Below are positions 45,156 to 54,218 of a DNA stretch of 64,000 nt, one piece after another. Position numbers and translations under genes: made by a program. The DNA is taken from NCBI RefSeq assembly GCF_018613755.1, contig NZ_JAGGPP010000008.1, positions 454,265 through 518,264 of the forward strand. The letters run 5' to 3'. This stretch comes from Arthrobacter sp. ISL-72. GTDB taxonomy: Bacteria; Actinomycetota; Actinomycetes; Actinomycetales; Micrococcaceae. Position 1 is the first letter of the stretch; the number at the start of each line of letters is the position of its first letter. Below the pieces are notes generated by a model, which saw only the letters and a list, made by a program, of their open reading frames with translations, ran no database searches and had not been told where the DNA came from.

Positions 45156-45195
45156 ACGACGGCGACCGTCCCCTTTCGGGGGCGGTCGCCGTCGT
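45156..45195. terminator. hairpin terminator after the YWTPERM mini-gene
   Basis: ACGACGGCGACCG and CGGTCGCCGTCGT (13 bp, with additional pairing of CCCC/GGGG) form a hairpin around CTTTC, downstream of the mini-gene and ahead of the 55-bp repeats. Confidence 0.75.
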
Positions 45196-45198
45196 ACT

Positions 45199-45317
45199 GC
45201 GGTTGGGCCCACGCCGCCCGGGTTCCCTGGCCGAGCGCAGCGAGGTTAGGGAGGCGGTTGGGCCCACGCCGCCCGGGTTCCCTGGCCGAGCGCAGCGAGG
45301 TTAGGGAGGCGGTTGGG
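45199..45317. repeat. 55-bp tandem repeat, two full copies plus 9 bp
   Basis: Identical 55-bp units at 45199-45253 and 45254-45308, with the next 9 bases (45309-45317) starting a third. Within each unit TCCCTGGCCGAGC ... GCGAGGTTAGGGA forms a G-U-containing hairpin like REP elements. It lies 3' of purH, transcribed toward it, so it may act on the purH mRNA end. Confidence 0.9.
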
Positions 45318-45318
45318 A

Positions 45319-47001
45319 CTAGTGGAAGAAGTGGCGCGCACCCGTGAAGTACATGGTGATGCCTGCAGCGTTGGCTGCGGCGATGACCTCGTCGTCCCGG
45401 ACGGACCCGCCGGGCTGGACCACGGCGCGGACGCCTGCGTCGATGAGGATCTGCAGTCCGTCAGCGAACGGGAAGAACGCGTCCGAAGCAGCAACGGCAC
45501 CCCGGGCGCGCTGGGGTGCGCCGCTGGCGTCGGCGTTGGAAGCACCGCCGGGGGCATCGCCCCCAACAGCACTGTCGGACTCAACCTTCACGCCCAGCGT
45601 GTTGGCGCGTTCCACGGCGAGCTTGCAGGAGTCCAGGCGGTTCACCTGTCCCATGCCGATGCCGACAGCGGCACCGTCGGCGGCGAGCAGGATCGCGTTG
45701 GACTTGGCGGCGCGGCACGCGGTCCAGGCGAACGCGAGGTCTGCCAGCGTGGCGGCATCGGCGGCGTCGCCGGCAGCGAGGGTCCAGTTGTCAGGATTGT
45801 CGCCGTCGGCGTCCACCTTGTCCGAGATCTGGACCAGCACGCCGCCGGAAACCTGGCGGATTTCGGCCGGGTAGCGGCCGTAGCCCTCCGGCAGGGACAG
45901 GAGGCGGATGTTCTTCTTCTTGGAGAGGATTTCCACGGCCTCCGGCTCGAAGCCGGGTGCGATGACCACTTCGGTGAAGATCCCGGCAACAGTGTTTGCC
46001 ATGCCGGCGGTCACCGTGCGGTTGGCCGCGATCACGCCGCCGAACGCGGAAACCGGGTCGCAGGCGTGGGCCTTAGCGTGGGCGTCGGCGATCGGGTCGG
46101 CGGCATCGGCGGAACCGACTGCCACGCCGCACGGGTTGGCGTGCTTGATGATGGCCACGGCGGGCTCGGCAAAGTCGAATGCGGCGCGGAGGGCGGCGTC
46201 GGCGTCCACGAAGTTGTTGTAGCTCATGGCCTTGCCGTGGATCTGGTCGGCCTGGGCGATGCCCGCCGGGGCTGCCTTGTCCACGTAGAGCGCGGCCTGC
46301 TGGTGCGGGTTTTCGCCGTAGCGGAGGACCTCCGAGCGTTCCAGTGCGAGGCCCGCGTACGCGGGCCAGTCGATGACGCCGTCGCCGTCTTCGTCCAGGA
46401 ACTGGCTGGCGGTCCAGGTGGCCACCGCGTTGTCGTAGGTGGCGGTGTGGGCGAAGGCCTTGGCAGCCAGGCGCTGGCGGGTCTTCAGGTCGAAGCCGCC
46501 CTCGGCGGCAGCCCGCACAACATTGCCGTAGAACGTGGGGTCAACCACGATGGTGACGGCGGCGTGGTTCTTCGCCGCGGAGCGCACCATGGCGGGGCCT
46601 CCGATGTCGATCTGCTCCACGACCTCGTCCTGGGCGGCACCGGACTTGACGGTTTCGACGAACGGGTACAGGTTGACCACCACGAGGTCGAACGCTTCGA
46701 TCTCCATGCCGGCCAAGGTTTCCATGTGGGCCGGAACGCGGCGGTCAGCCAGGATACCGCCGTGGACGCGCGGGTGGAGCGTCTTGACGCGGCCGTCGAG
46801 CATTTCCGGCGAGCCGGTGACTTCCTCGACCTCCTGCACCGGAATGCCTGCTGCGGCGATCTTCTTCGCCGTGGAGCCGGTGGAGACGATCTTGACGCCA
46901 GCTTCATGCAGGCCCTTCGCGAGCTCCTCCAGACCGGTCTTGTCGTAGACCGAGATCAGGGCTCGGCGGATGGGAACACGGTCTAGCTGCGTAAAGCTCA
47001 C
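45319..47001 (-). CDS. purH: bifunctional AICAR transformylase / IMP cyclohydrolase
   Basis: The last two steps of de novo IMP synthesis. The 560-residue protein has an N-terminal MGS-like IMP cyclohydrolase domain ([38 protein letters not shown]) and a C-terminal AICAR-formyltransferase domain with [11 protein letters not shown] and [13 protein letters not shown]. PurH uses 10-formyl-THF and consumes AICAR (ZMP), the ligand precursor of the ZTP riboswitch at 11.9 kb. The GTG at 47001 follows GGAG; the open frame upstream is unconserved. Ends at the 55-bp repeats. Confidence 0.98.
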   Translation of the reverse strand: MSFTQLDRVPIRRALISVYDKTGLEELAKGLHEAGVKIVSTGSTAKKIAAAGIPVQEVEEVTGSPEMLDGRVKTLHPRVHGGILADRRVPAHMETLAGMEIEAFDLVVVNLYPFVETVKSGAAQDEVVEQIDIGGPAMVRSAAKNHAAVTIVVDPTFYGNVVRAAAEGGFDLKTRQRLAAKAFAHTATYDNAVATWTASQFLDEDGDGVIDWPAYAGLALERSEVLRYGENPHQQAALYVDKAAPAGIAQADQIHGKAMSYNNFVDADAALRAAFDFAEPAVAIIKHANPCGVAVGSADAADPIADAHAKAHACDPVSAFGGVIAANRTVTAGMANTVAGIFTEVVIAPGFEPEAVEILSKKKNIRLLSLPEGYGRYPAEIRQVSGGVLVQISDKVDADGDNPDNWTLAAGDAADAATLADLAFAWTACRAAKSNAILLAADGAAVGIGMGQVNRLDSCKLAVERANTLGVKVESDSAVGGDAPGGASNADASGAPQRARGAVAASDAFFPFADGLQILIDAGVRAVVQPGGSVRDDEVIAAANAAGITMYFTGARHFFH

Positions 47002-47165
47002 AAAGGTCTCCGTCTTTTGACACGGTGGTTGCCGCGGTTGGTGGGGATGTGGCCAGTTTATCGCGTCCGGCGGACTGCCATTCGTGCATGCCTCCAGCAC
47101 GCCGGAGTGTGAAGGGCTGCCCGCGGATCCAGCCCGGCAACGTAGAGTTTTCCCAGGAGGCCGAG

Positions 47166-48518
47166 ATGAATACTTACACCACTGTGCCCAGCGGCGAACA
47201 GGTGGTCCAGGAACTGCCGTGGCGGTGGAAAGTCCAGGGCCGGATCTTCCTGATCGGCGGTCTGGGCTTTATGTTCGACGCGTGGGACGTGACGCTCAAC
47301 GGGATCCTGATTCCGCTGCTGTCCACGCATTGGGCGCTGACTCCCGGCGATGCCGCCTGGATCGGCACGGCAAACCTTATCGGCATGGCGCTGGGGGCGT
47401 TTGCCTGGGGGACCATCGCGGACACCATCGGCCGCAAGAAGGCGTTCACGGCAACCCTCCTGATTTTCTCCCTGTTCACGGTCCTGGGCGCTTTCTCCCC
47501 CGATTTCATCTGGTTCTGCGTGTTCCGGTTCATGGCCGGTTTCGGTCTGGGCGGCTGCATCCCGGTGGACTATGCGCTGGTGGGCGAGTTCACGCCGCGG
47601 AAGCAGCGCGGCAGGGTCCTGACCGCCATGGACGGCTGGTGGCCGGTGGGTGCCGCCCTGTGCGGCTTCATTTCAGCCTGGCTGGTTGCGGCCTTCGCGG
47701 ACTGGCGGCTGACCATGCTGGTGATGGTGCTGCCGGCGTTGCTGGTGTTCTGGGTCCGGCGGAGCGTGCCGGAGTCTCCCCTGTTCCTCATCCGCAAGGG
47801 CCGCCGGGAAGAAGCGGCCAAGGTCATCGACGATCTTGTCCAGGCCACAGGCGCCGAGCCGCGCGCCTACAGCCTCCCTGAAGCCCAGGACGCGCCGCGG
47901 CTCTCCGCAGGCAGCGCCTGGCTGCAGCTGGTCCGTGTCTGGCGTTTCAACTGGAAGATCACTGCCGCCGCCTGGTCCCTGTTCTTCAGCATCCTGCTGG
48001 TCTACTACCTGTCCCTGACCTGGATGCCCCGGATCCTGATCAGTGCGGGGTTCGCTGAATACAAGGCCTTCCTGACGACGGCGGGGATGGCCGCCGTCGG
48101 ACTCCTTGGCGTGGTGGTGGCCGCGGTGCTGGTGGAGCGCGTCGGCCGCAAATGGATCCTGGCTGTCACCGGCCCGCTGTCCGCACTGACCCTGGTGATC
48201 GTGGCGGTCGTGGTGGACATCCCGTCGGCCGCGGTGTTCTGGCTGCTGGTGTTCGGCTTCGTCGTGCAGGTGGCCATTCCCGTGCTGTATGCCTACGTCT
48301 CCGAGCTCTACCCGACGGACCTGCGCGGCTCGGGCTTCGGCTGGGCATCGACGTTCTCCCGGCTGGGTGCAGGCTTCGGTCCGCTCATTTTTGCCTCCGT
48401 GCTGTGGCCGCAGCTGGGCCTGGCAACATCGTTCGCGCTGGCGGGCGGCCTGGTGCTGCTGTCCGTGCTGTGGATGGCGTTCTTCTCCCCCGAGACCAAG
48501 CAGCGGACGCTCGAGTAG
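47166..48518 (+). CDS. MFS transporter (sugar or aromatic-acid:H+ symporter type)
   Basis: A 450-residue transporter with 12 predicted helices. [21 protein letters not shown] and the loop [20 protein letters not shown] and the [14 protein letters not shown] region ([17 protein letters not shown]) place it among the SV2/AAHS-like MFS members. ATG at 47166 with an AGGAGG ribosome site. Substrate is unknown; adjacent genes (purH, VOC pseudogene) give no help. Confidence 0.93.
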   Translation: MNTYTTVPSGEQVVQELPWRWKVQGRIFLIGGLGFMFDAWDVTLNGILIPLLSTHWALTPGDAAWIGTANLIGMALGAFAWGTIADTIGRKKAFTATLLIFSLFTVLGAFSPDFIWFCVFRFMAGFGLGGCIPVDYALVGEFTPRKQRGRVLTAMDGWWPVGAALCGFISAWLVAAFADWRLTMLVMVLPALLVFWVRRSVPESPLFLIRKGRREEAAKVIDDLVQATGAEPRAYSLPEAQDAPRLSAGSAWLQLVRVWRFNWKITAAAWSLFFSILLVYYLSLTWMPRILISAGFAEYKAFLTTAGMAAVGLLGVVVAAVLVERVGRKWILAVTGPLSALTLVIVAVVVDIPSAAVFWLLVFGFVVQVAIPVLYAYVSELYPTDLRGSGFGWASTFSRLGAGFGPLIFASVLWPQLGLATSFALAGGLVLLSVLWMAFFSPETKQRTLE

Positions 48519-48539
48519 GCCGAGCCGCAGCCACTAGCG

Positions 48540-48806
48540 CTGGGCGGACCTGGCTGCGGCGGCTCCGGAATGCTGCGGCGAGGCCGCGCCGGACGTGCTC
48601 AGAAGAGGCGACGCCGAGCCAGGCGCTCACTTGACCTCCCCCGGCGCCAGCCCAGCAGGCGCGAAGGCGACAGGCTGGGTGTCGAAGACGACGGCGTGGG
48701 GCGGACCCGCCTTAGACCGCGCCAGGCCGCAGGCATTGCTCATAGAACGCGGCAGAACGTTCCAGATTGCTTACCTGCAATGAAATGAAATCGAGCCCAA
48801 TGACGC
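48540..48806 (-). pseudogene. decayed VOC (glyoxalase/bleomycin-resistance-like) gene
   Basis: On the minus strand, from about 48804, an open stretch encodes VIGLDFISLQVSNLERSAAF and then YEQCLRPGAV before a stop, and a shifted frame continues with RSKAGPPHAVVFDTQPVAFA and further to a stop. FISLQVSNLERSAAFYEQCL is the start of a VOC domain, and the second fragment is the expected continuation. At least one frameshift, stop codons and a missing 3' half (before the MFS gene) show that it is inactive. It lies head to head with a MarR regulator, so it was probably its former target. Confidence 0.7.
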
Positions 48807-48826
48807 CATGATGCTTCCCTTCTCGT

Positions 48827-48844
48827 ATGTCAGTGGATTGACAT
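48827..48844. promoter_or_regulatory. MarR-type operator 1 (ATGTCA-N6-TGACAT)
   Basis: Perfect palindromic arms ATGTCA and TGACAT separated by GTGGAT, overlapping a TTGACA (48838-48843) that may serve as the -35 of the MarR gene. This is the distal of two copies. Confidence 0.75.
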
Positions 48845-48853
48845 GGCCATGCT

Positions 48854-48871
48854 ATGTCAGAATATTGACAT
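48854..48871. promoter_or_regulatory. MarR-type operator 2, overlapping the start codon
   Basis: Second ATGTCA-N6-TGACAT palindrome (spacer GAATAT), ending at 48871, so it covers the first two bases of the MarR ATG at 48870. Binding would occlude the transcription start. Confidence 0.78.
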
Positions 48872-49316
48872 GAAACAAGGTGGAGACGGTTTGGATCTGG
48901 ACAGCTCGCTCGGGTATCTGCTCAAACAAGCGCACAGCGCACTCCGGGCAGCCATGGACGCCGCCCTTAGACCACTCGGGACGACCGTCCCGCAGTACGC
49001 CTGCCTTGAGCTACTGGCCCAACGACCGGGGCTGTCCAACTCCGACCTTGCCCGGGGTGCCTTCGTAACCAGGCAATCGATGAACGTTCTGCTCCAGGCA
49101 CTCGAGCGCGATGGCTTAGTCTCCCGTCCGGAACGCCCCGTTGCAGGCAGAACCCTCCCCGTGGAGCTCACTGCTGCCGGCCTCAAGCAGTTGCACGCCG
49201 CCAGCTCTGCCGTTAATTCCGTCGAAGAGAAGATGCGCCAAGGACTCGACCCGAACGAGCAAACGCAGCTGCGCCAGCTGCTCGCCGCCTGTACCACGGC
49301 CCTTGAGAAGCCTTGA
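48870..49316 (+). CDS. MarR-family transcriptional regulator
   Basis: A 148-residue winged-helix regulator: SSLGYLLKQAHSALRAAMDAAL dimerisation helix, HTH PGLSNSDLARGAFVTRQSMNVLLQALERDGLVSR and wing PVAGRTLPVELTAAG. MarR proteins bind palindromes and release DNA on ligand binding. Two ATGTCA/TGACAT palindromes lie directly upstream, one on its own start codon, implying autoregulation. The diverging partner gene (VOC) is a pseudogene. Confidence 0.93.
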   Translation: MKQGGDGLDLDSSLGYLLKQAHSALRAAMDAALRPLGTTVPQYACLELLAQRPGLSNSDLARGAFVTRQSMNVLLQALERDGLVSRPERPVAGRTLPVELTAAGLKQLHAASSAVNSVEEKMRQGLDPNEQTQLRQLLAACTTALEKP

Positions 49317-49350
49317 TCGCGGTCGGAAGGTAGGGACAGTTTGGGTGGGG

Positions 49351-49914
49351 CTACGCGGCGGCGAGCTGCCCCAGGGTCGAGACCAGGAGCCGGCGCTCCA
49401 CGACCTTGATCCGTTCGTGCAGGGTTTCTTCCGTGTCGTCGTCGCGGATGGCCACGGCTTCCTGGGCGATGATGGGGCCGGTGTCCACCCCGGCGTCGGC
49501 CCAGTGCACGGTGCAGCCGGTGACCTTCACGCCGTATGCCATGGCGTCGCGGACACCGTGGGCGCCCGGAAAGGCCGGCAACAGGGCGGGGTGGGTGTTG
49601 AGGTATTTGCCGTCGAACGCGTCGATGAACTCGGGGCTGACGATCCGCATGAAGCCGGAGGACACCACCACGTCAGGCTTGTACTCGGCCACGGCGTCCG
49701 TCAGGGCCGCATTCCAGTCGGCCCGGTCCGCATACGCCTTGAAGTCCACCACGAACGTCGGGATTCCGGCGGCGGCCGACCGTTCCACCCCGTAGGTTCC
49801 CGGCCGGTCTGCGCCGACGGCGGCGATTTCCACGTCCAGCTCGCCCGCCTTGACGGCGTCGATGACAGCCTGGAGGTTGGAACCGGTACCGGACACGAGG
49901 ACAACGATGCGCAT
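49351..49914 (-). CDS. purN: phosphoribosylglycinamide formyltransferase 1
   Basis: The 187-residue PurN transfers the formyl group from 10-formyl-THF to GAR in purine synthesis. It shows VLVSGTGSNLQAVIDAV, VVVSSGFMRIV, the catalytic NTHPALLPAFPGAHG and HWADAGVDTGPII (catalytic Asp). It belongs functionally with purH, glyA, folD and purU. The ATG at 49914 has TAAGCT six bases upstream (leaderless pattern). It is transcribed divergently from a small membrane protein gene. Confidence 0.97.
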   Translation of the reverse strand: MRIVVLVSGTGSNLQAVIDAVKAGELDVEIAAVGADRPGTYGVERSAAAGIPTFVVDFKAYADRADWNAALTDAVAEYKPDVVVSSGFMRIVSPEFIDAFDGKYLNTHPALLPAFPGAHGVRDAMAYGVKVTGCTVHWADAGVDTGPIIAQEAVAIRDDDTEETLHERIKVVERRLLVSTLGQLAAA

Positions 49915-49920
49915 GGCTCT

Positions 49921-49926
49921 AGCTTA
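49921..49926 (-). promoter_or_regulatory. -10 hexamer TAAGCT upstream of purN
   Basis: On the minus strand TAAGCT is followed by AGAGCC and the purN ATG at 49914, consistent with a leaderless transcript. Confidence 0.45.
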
Positions 49927-49940
49927 TGGGGCCGCTCGCG

Positions 49941-49946
49941 TAGGCT
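49941..49946 (+). promoter_or_regulatory. -10 hexamer TAGGCT of a probable leaderless promoter
   Basis: TAGGCT is followed by GGAAAAC and the ATG at 49954, on the strand opposite the purN promoter, only 14 bp away. Confidence 0.5.
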
Positions 49947-49953
49947 GGAAAAC

Positions 49954-50385
49954 ATGAACCCCCCGAAGGATCCCGCAGGTCCCCAGCAGGCCCGGCACCC
50001 CCTCAGCGAAGCCGCGAAGACCTCCCTCCTGAAGACGCACAACCTGTTCCGCAGTTTTGTCGTTGCCGTCCTGGGCTCCTTCTTCGTCTACCAGCTGGAC
50101 ATCAACTTCCTGTGGCTGAGCTCCATCCTCACGGCCGCAAGCATCGCGCTCGGCATCATCCTGCTGATCCGGGCCGCCAAGCTGAAGGAATCCAAGCTGG
50201 TCCTTTTCGGGACGATTTCCGGACTGGTGGTCTCAGCGGTGATGGTGCTGCTGATCATGGTCTCCGCGGTGTTCTTCAACCAGGTCCGGGATTTCCAGCA
50301 GTGCGCGCGCAATGCACTCACCCAGCAGGCCACGACGCAGTGCCAGACGCAGCTGGAGAAGTCACTCCCCGCCCAGCTCCGCTAG
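49954..50385 (+). CDS. small membrane protein of unknown function
   Basis: A 143-residue protein with three hydrophobic helices (about residues 35-51, 54-74 and 84-108) and polar ends (NPPKDPAGPQQARHPLSEAA; CARNALTQQATTQCQTQLEK). No motif was recognised. It diverges from purN, both with -10 hexamers close to the start codons, and converges with the DUF6350-like gene. Function unknown. Confidence 0.82.
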   Translation: MNPPKDPAGPQQARHPLSEAAKTSLLKTHNLFRSFVVAVLGSFFVYQLDINFLWLSSILTAASIALGIILLIRAAKLKESKLVLFGTISGLVVSAVMVLLIMVSAVFFNQVRDFQQCARNALTQQATTQCQTQLEKSLPAQLR

Positions 50386-50427
50386 GCGCCCGCTCCAATA
50401 AGCAGTAATGCCCGACGCCGGGACCTC

Positions 50428-51744
50428 CTACGGCTTGGCGGCCTCGAGATCCGCTTCGCGCAGCTTCTGCCGGCGCTCCAGCCAGGGACCGGCCGCATAA
50501 CCGATAACGACGCCGATGCCCACTTCCGCGGCCACCCACAGCGATGTGCCCAGCGGGTCCGGGCCGATGTCCGTGAGGCGGCCGATCCCGGCCGATCCGC
50601 GGGCAAACCAGGCAAGGCCGCCCGCCATCGCTCCGGCCGCGCCGCCGATGAACGCGCCGAGCACCAGGGTGGAGGCGGCGGCGGTGAACCAGCGGACACG
50701 GAGCTTGATGGACAGCCACTCATCGAAGTGGTTTTCGCCTTCGCGCAGGAACCACCAGCCGGCCAGCGCACCGGCGAGGGCGGGCACCACCAGCGCCACG
50801 AAGCCGAAGTCCAGCGACCCGGACGGCAGAGCGGCGAACACCGGGATGGACGGCAGCGGGCCGACGGCGGTTCCCAGCGGGCCGGCCTGCGACCCGACGC
50901 CCAGGGCGAAGCCGGAGCCGGACGTCCAGGCGAGCGCAAAGACGGCCAGGTTGGGGAGGAACCCGAGCTGCGCGATGGTGAGCACGGCACCGCCCATCGC
51001 GCCGGCGTCGAGCCCTTCATACACCGCGATCACGCGGTCCCAGTGGATAAAGAGGTCCACCGCGAGCAGCGCAGCGGACATGGTGAAGGACGCCATCAGT
51101 GCCACGAATCCGGCTTTGATCGCGGAACCCAGGTAGGAACCGGCCCAGCGGGAATGCTGGCTGGTCCGGGCAATCCAGTCCACGGCGTCGACGCCGATGA
51201 GCCGGCTCCAGGACCCCGCCTCGCGCCGGGCGCCCACCACCATGCCCAGGCCGAACGGGATCAGCGGCAGCAGCCCGGCGAACCATAGGAAGATGGCGAC
51301 ATCGTCGGTGCGGCACACGAAGCCCGTGGCCATGCCGAATCCGGCGTATACCAGCCAGGAACCGAGCAGCGCCTGCCAAAGCTGGTCCGTGTAGGAAGCG
51401 CGGGCCAGGCGCCGGCCCGCCCGCCACGCGAGCAGGAACGGGATCAGCGTCAGGCCCAGCGGGATCAGCGAAAGGGTGCCCGATTCCGGCTGCGCCGCGG
51501 CCTCTCCGGCCACCATTGTCAGGTGCAGCGGCACGCCGTGGATCAGCAGCCACGCCTGGCCGCCGAGCCGGGCCAGGGCGTCGAAGTTGTTGTTCTGGAA
51601 TCCCGCCGTGGCCCACACCGCAACGATGGGCGCCAGCACCACCAGCGCGGAAATGACCGCCGCCTGCGCCGACTCGAGCGCTCCCTGCAGCCATAACGGC
51701 ATGGGAATGCCACGGTCTCCGGTCTGATCAGCGCGCAGTTTCAT
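50428..51744 (-). CDS. DUF6350-like multi-pass membrane protein
   Basis: About 438 residues with some ten hydrophobic helices. The pattern of Trp/Gly-rich helices (LTLIPFLLAWRAGRRLARASY, SLIPLGLTLIPFLLAW and GLLPLIPFGLGMVVGA) and its position next to purN in actinobacteria match the DUF6350 family, whose role is unknown. The ATG at 51744 is preferred to a GTG at 51762. Separated from purN only by the divergent membrane protein gene. Confidence 0.85.
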   Translation of the reverse strand: MKLRADQTGDRGIPMPLWLQGALESAQAAVISALVVLAPIVAVWATAGFQNNNFDALARLGGQAWLLIHGVPLHLTMVAGEAAAQPESGTLSLIPLGLTLIPFLLAWRAGRRLARASYTDQLWQALLGSWLVYAGFGMATGFVCRTDDVAIFLWFAGLLPLIPFGLGMVVGARREAGSWSRLIGVDAVDWIARTSQHSRWAGSYLGSAIKAGFVALMASFTMSAALLAVDLFIHWDRVIAVYEGLDAGAMGGAVLTIAQLGFLPNLAVFALAWTSGSGFALGVGSQAGPLGTAVGPLPSIPVFAALPSGSLDFGFVALVVPALAGALAGWWFLREGENHFDEWLSIKLRVRWFTAAASTLVLGAFIGGAAGAMAGGLAWFARGSAGIGRLTDIGPDPLGTSLWVAAEVGIGVVIGYAAGPWLERRQKLREADLEAAKP

Positions 51745-51943
51745 CGTGTTCCATGGTGTCACGGGAGGCGCCCCGGGCCCGTCTGCGACAGGCTCAAACC
51801 CCGGAGTTACCAGCGCCTTTAGTTGTCGATAGTGACAGGCCGGCCAAGCCTGCCGCTGTGCAGAAGTCCCCTTGCCCCAGCGCTTTTTTGATTACCCAGC
51901 CGTAAAATTGGATTGTCCGCAATCAGTGGTTGGAGGCAGAAAA

Positions 51944-52405
51944 ATGACTACCGCATCCCCACATGCACATGGCGTTCACTTTGGTCGTACAGATGTCCAG
52001 AACGTCGGCATGGGTGTTGGTATCGTCCTGATGTTGGTGGGTGTCCTGGGATTTATCCCCGGCATTACCCAGCAGTACAGCGAACTGAGGTTCCTGGGAC
52101 CCGATTCGCACGCCATGTTCCTTACCCTGTTCCAGGTATCCATGCTGCTGAACATCGTGCAGCTGGTCATCGGAGCAACAGGCTGGGCAATGTCCCGCAG
52201 TGGAATGGGCGCTCGGAACTTCCTCATGGGCTTTGGTGCGCTGTACATCGTCCTCAGCATCTTCGGGCTCAGTGTCGGAGTAGATTCGGCGGCCAATTTC
52301 CTGTCGCTGAACACTATGGATAACTGGACCCACATGGTGCTGGGTGTGCTGATGATTGGCGCCGGCTGGATCCTCTCGAGGCATCTGGCCGAGGACCGCA
52401 GGTAA
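51944..52405 (+). CDS. DUF4383-like four-helix membrane protein
   Basis: A 153-residue protein with about four helices, starting NVGMGVGIVLMLVGVLGFIPGIT and containing FLTLFQVSMLLNIVQLVIGATGWAM and LSLNTMDNWTHMVLGVLMIG, matching DUF4383 (unknown function, actinobacterial). The ATG at 51944 (MTTASPHAHG) follows AGGCAGAAAA. The gene ends before a strong terminator and is monocistronic. Confidence 0.88.
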   Translation: MTTASPHAHGVHFGRTDVQNVGMGVGIVLMLVGVLGFIPGITQQYSELRFLGPDSHAMFLTLFQVSMLLNIVQLVIGATGWAMSRSGMGARNFLMGFGALYIVLSIFGLSVGVDSAANFLSLNTMDNWTHMVLGVLMIGAGWILSRHLAEDRR

Positions 52406-52748
52406 CCCGGATCGCGTAGCCGGGACATAAGGAGCCGCTAATGAGGAACACTTCATAGCAATCTGAAATGTATTAACCACCGGTTGGTGCAGTTGCCCTG
52501 CGTAGTCGCAGGCGGCTGCACCAACTTTTTGCGTTGAAGGCACGACGCCGGTGCTCAAGTGCCCGTTCGCGCTGAACGGCCGAATACCGGCCGGGCTCTG
52601 GACTCTTGGGCAGGGGCCAATCAGACTATCTACAACAGCTGCCCCGGCAGGCCGGAATTACCCGCATTTCGACCGGCCGGGAATGAACAGCTGCATTTAT
52701 TGGGGCTTTACCGCGATGCCTGTTCCACACCCTTGAAAGGACCTGGTC
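52406..52748. other. intergenic region without a convincing gene
   Basis: The 343-bp gap between the DUF4383-like gene and the flotillin gene contains the terminator at 52483-52530. The rest shows short open frames in both strands but none with a ribosome site or conserved motif; it probably holds the flotillin promoter. Confidence 0.6.
52483..52530 (+). terminator. intrinsic terminator after the DUF4383-like gene
   Basis: GTTGGTGCA and TGCACCAAC flank an inner CCTGCG / CGCAGG stem with loop TAGT; the hairpin is followed by TTTTT. Confidence 0.9.
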
Positions 52749-54218
52749 ATGCCGGACTTGTCAGCATTCTTCCCGCTTATTGCCACCCTCCTGGGGGTGC
52801 TTTTTGCCGTTGCTTTTATATGGGTGGCAGTAAAACTGATGTGGAAGGTGGCTGAACCCAACGAGGCCCTCATCATCTCCGGCCTGACCCGCGGAAACCT
52901 TGAAACCCGGGCTGGAATGGACTTCAAGATCGTCACCGGCAAGGGCGCGCTGGTTCTTCCCGGCCTGCAGACGGTGCGAACTTTGTCGCTCACCCTGAAT
53001 GAAACCGAGCTCAAAGTTTCCTGTGTTACTTCACAGGGCATCCAGGTGATTGTGGAAGGCGTGGTCATTTACAAAATCGGCGACGCCCCGCCCTTCATCG
53101 CAAATGCGGCCCGGCGCTTTCTGGGCCAGCAGCCGAAAATGGAAAGCCAGGTGTACAACGTCTTTGAGGGCCACCTCCGCTCGATCATCGGCAGCATGAC
53201 GATGGAAGAAATCATCCGTGAGCGGGACAAGCTCGCCTCGCAGGTCCGCAGCGCCAGCGGCGTGGAGATGGAAAAGCTCGGCCTGGTGGTGGATTCACTC
53301 CAGATCAAGGACCTGCAGGATCCCACCGGGTACATCCAGAACATCGCGAAGCCGCACATTGCCCAGGTGAAGATGGAGGCCCGCATCGCCGAAGCGACCA
53401 GGAACCGCGAAGCCGCGGAGAAGGAAGCGGAGGCCTCGGCGCTCATAGCTGATGCGCAAAGCGTGTCTGCCATCAGGCAGTCGGTGGCGCAGGCCAACGC
53501 CGAACGGGCCAAGGCCAACGCAGCGCAGGCCGGCCCGCTCGCGGACGCAACGGCACGTCAACAGGTGGTGGTCCAGGAAACCGAAGTGGCAAAGCTTGAA
53601 GCGGACCGCGAAGAGCAGAAGCTCCAAACCAGCATCCGCAAGCCCGCCGATGCCAAAGCCTACGCCAAGCGTACGGACGCCGAAGGCCAGAAGGCCGCGG
53701 ACATCAGTGCCGCCGAGGCGCTGGCCCGCCGTACCGAACTGGAAGCCCAGGTCAATGCCCGGCGGACGGAACTGCAGGCGCAGGCCAATGCCACCGCTGC
53801 TGCGGCCGCGGCCGGTGCCACCAAGGTGACCGGCGAGGCGGAAGCCGCGGCCACGAGGGCCCGCGGTGACGCTGCCGCATCCGCCATCAAAGCGAAGGCT
53901 TTGGCGGAGGCCGAGGGCATCAAGGCCCGGGCCGAGGCACTTGCCAGCAACCAGGACGCGGTCATTTCGCAGCAGCTGGCGGAGAACATGCCTGCCATTA
54001 TCGCCGCGGCAGCCGAGCCGTTCTCGCACGTGGGCCAGATGACGGTGCTGAACGGCGGCGAAGGGGTCAACCGGATGCTCGGCGGCATCCTCGCCCAGGT
54101 GGGTGACTATCTCCCAGCCCTCTCCTCCGCCCTCAAGAACTCACGGAAAAACCCCACGCAGGGCGACGGCAGGGTCCCGAGCCAGCCGCCGAAGGGCACC
54201 GATGCGCCGGGACGTTGA
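52749..54218 (+). CDS. flotillin-like SPFH/band-7 protein
   Basis: A 489-residue protein: N-terminal membrane anchor (about 8-28), SPFH domain (about 30-200, beginning KVAEPNEALIISGLTRGNLE), and a long coiled coil rich in EAEAAATRARGDAAASAIKA-like repeats (about 200-370), with a C-terminal Pro/Lys tail. This is the flotillin (FloA/FloT-related) architecture, forming membrane scaffolds. Its 3' end overlaps an NfeD-like gene, a common partner. Confidence 0.93.
   Translation: MPDLSAFFPLIATLLGVLFAVAFIWVAVKLMWKVAEPNEALIISGLTRGNLETRAGMDFKIVTGKGALVLPGLQTVRTLSLTLNETELKVSCVTSQGIQVIVEGVVIYKIGDAPPFIANAARRFLGQQPKMESQVYNVFEGHLRSIIGSMTMEEIIRERDKLASQVRSASGVEMEKLGLVVDSLQIKDLQDPTGYIQNIAKPHIAQVKMEARIAEATRNREAAEKEAEASALIADAQSVSAIRQSVAQANAERAKANAAQAGPLADATARQQVVVQETEVAKLEADREEQKLQTSIRKPADAKAYAKRTDAEGQKAADISAAEALARRTELEAQVNARRTELQAQANATAAAAAAGATKVTGEAEAAATRARGDAAASAIKAKALAEAEGIKARAEALASNQDAVISQQLAENMPAIIAAAAEPFSHVGQMTVLNGGEGVNRMLGGILAQVGDYLPALSSALKNSRKNPTQGDGRVPSQPPKGTDAPGR

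Noticed and set aside
48570..48788. Plus-strand small ORFs in the MFS-MarR gap
   Set aside because: The minus strand shows VOC pseudogene remains, which explain the open frames.
52551..52855. Short frames upstream of the flotillin gene
   Set aside because: No ribosome site or similarity; part of the leader region.
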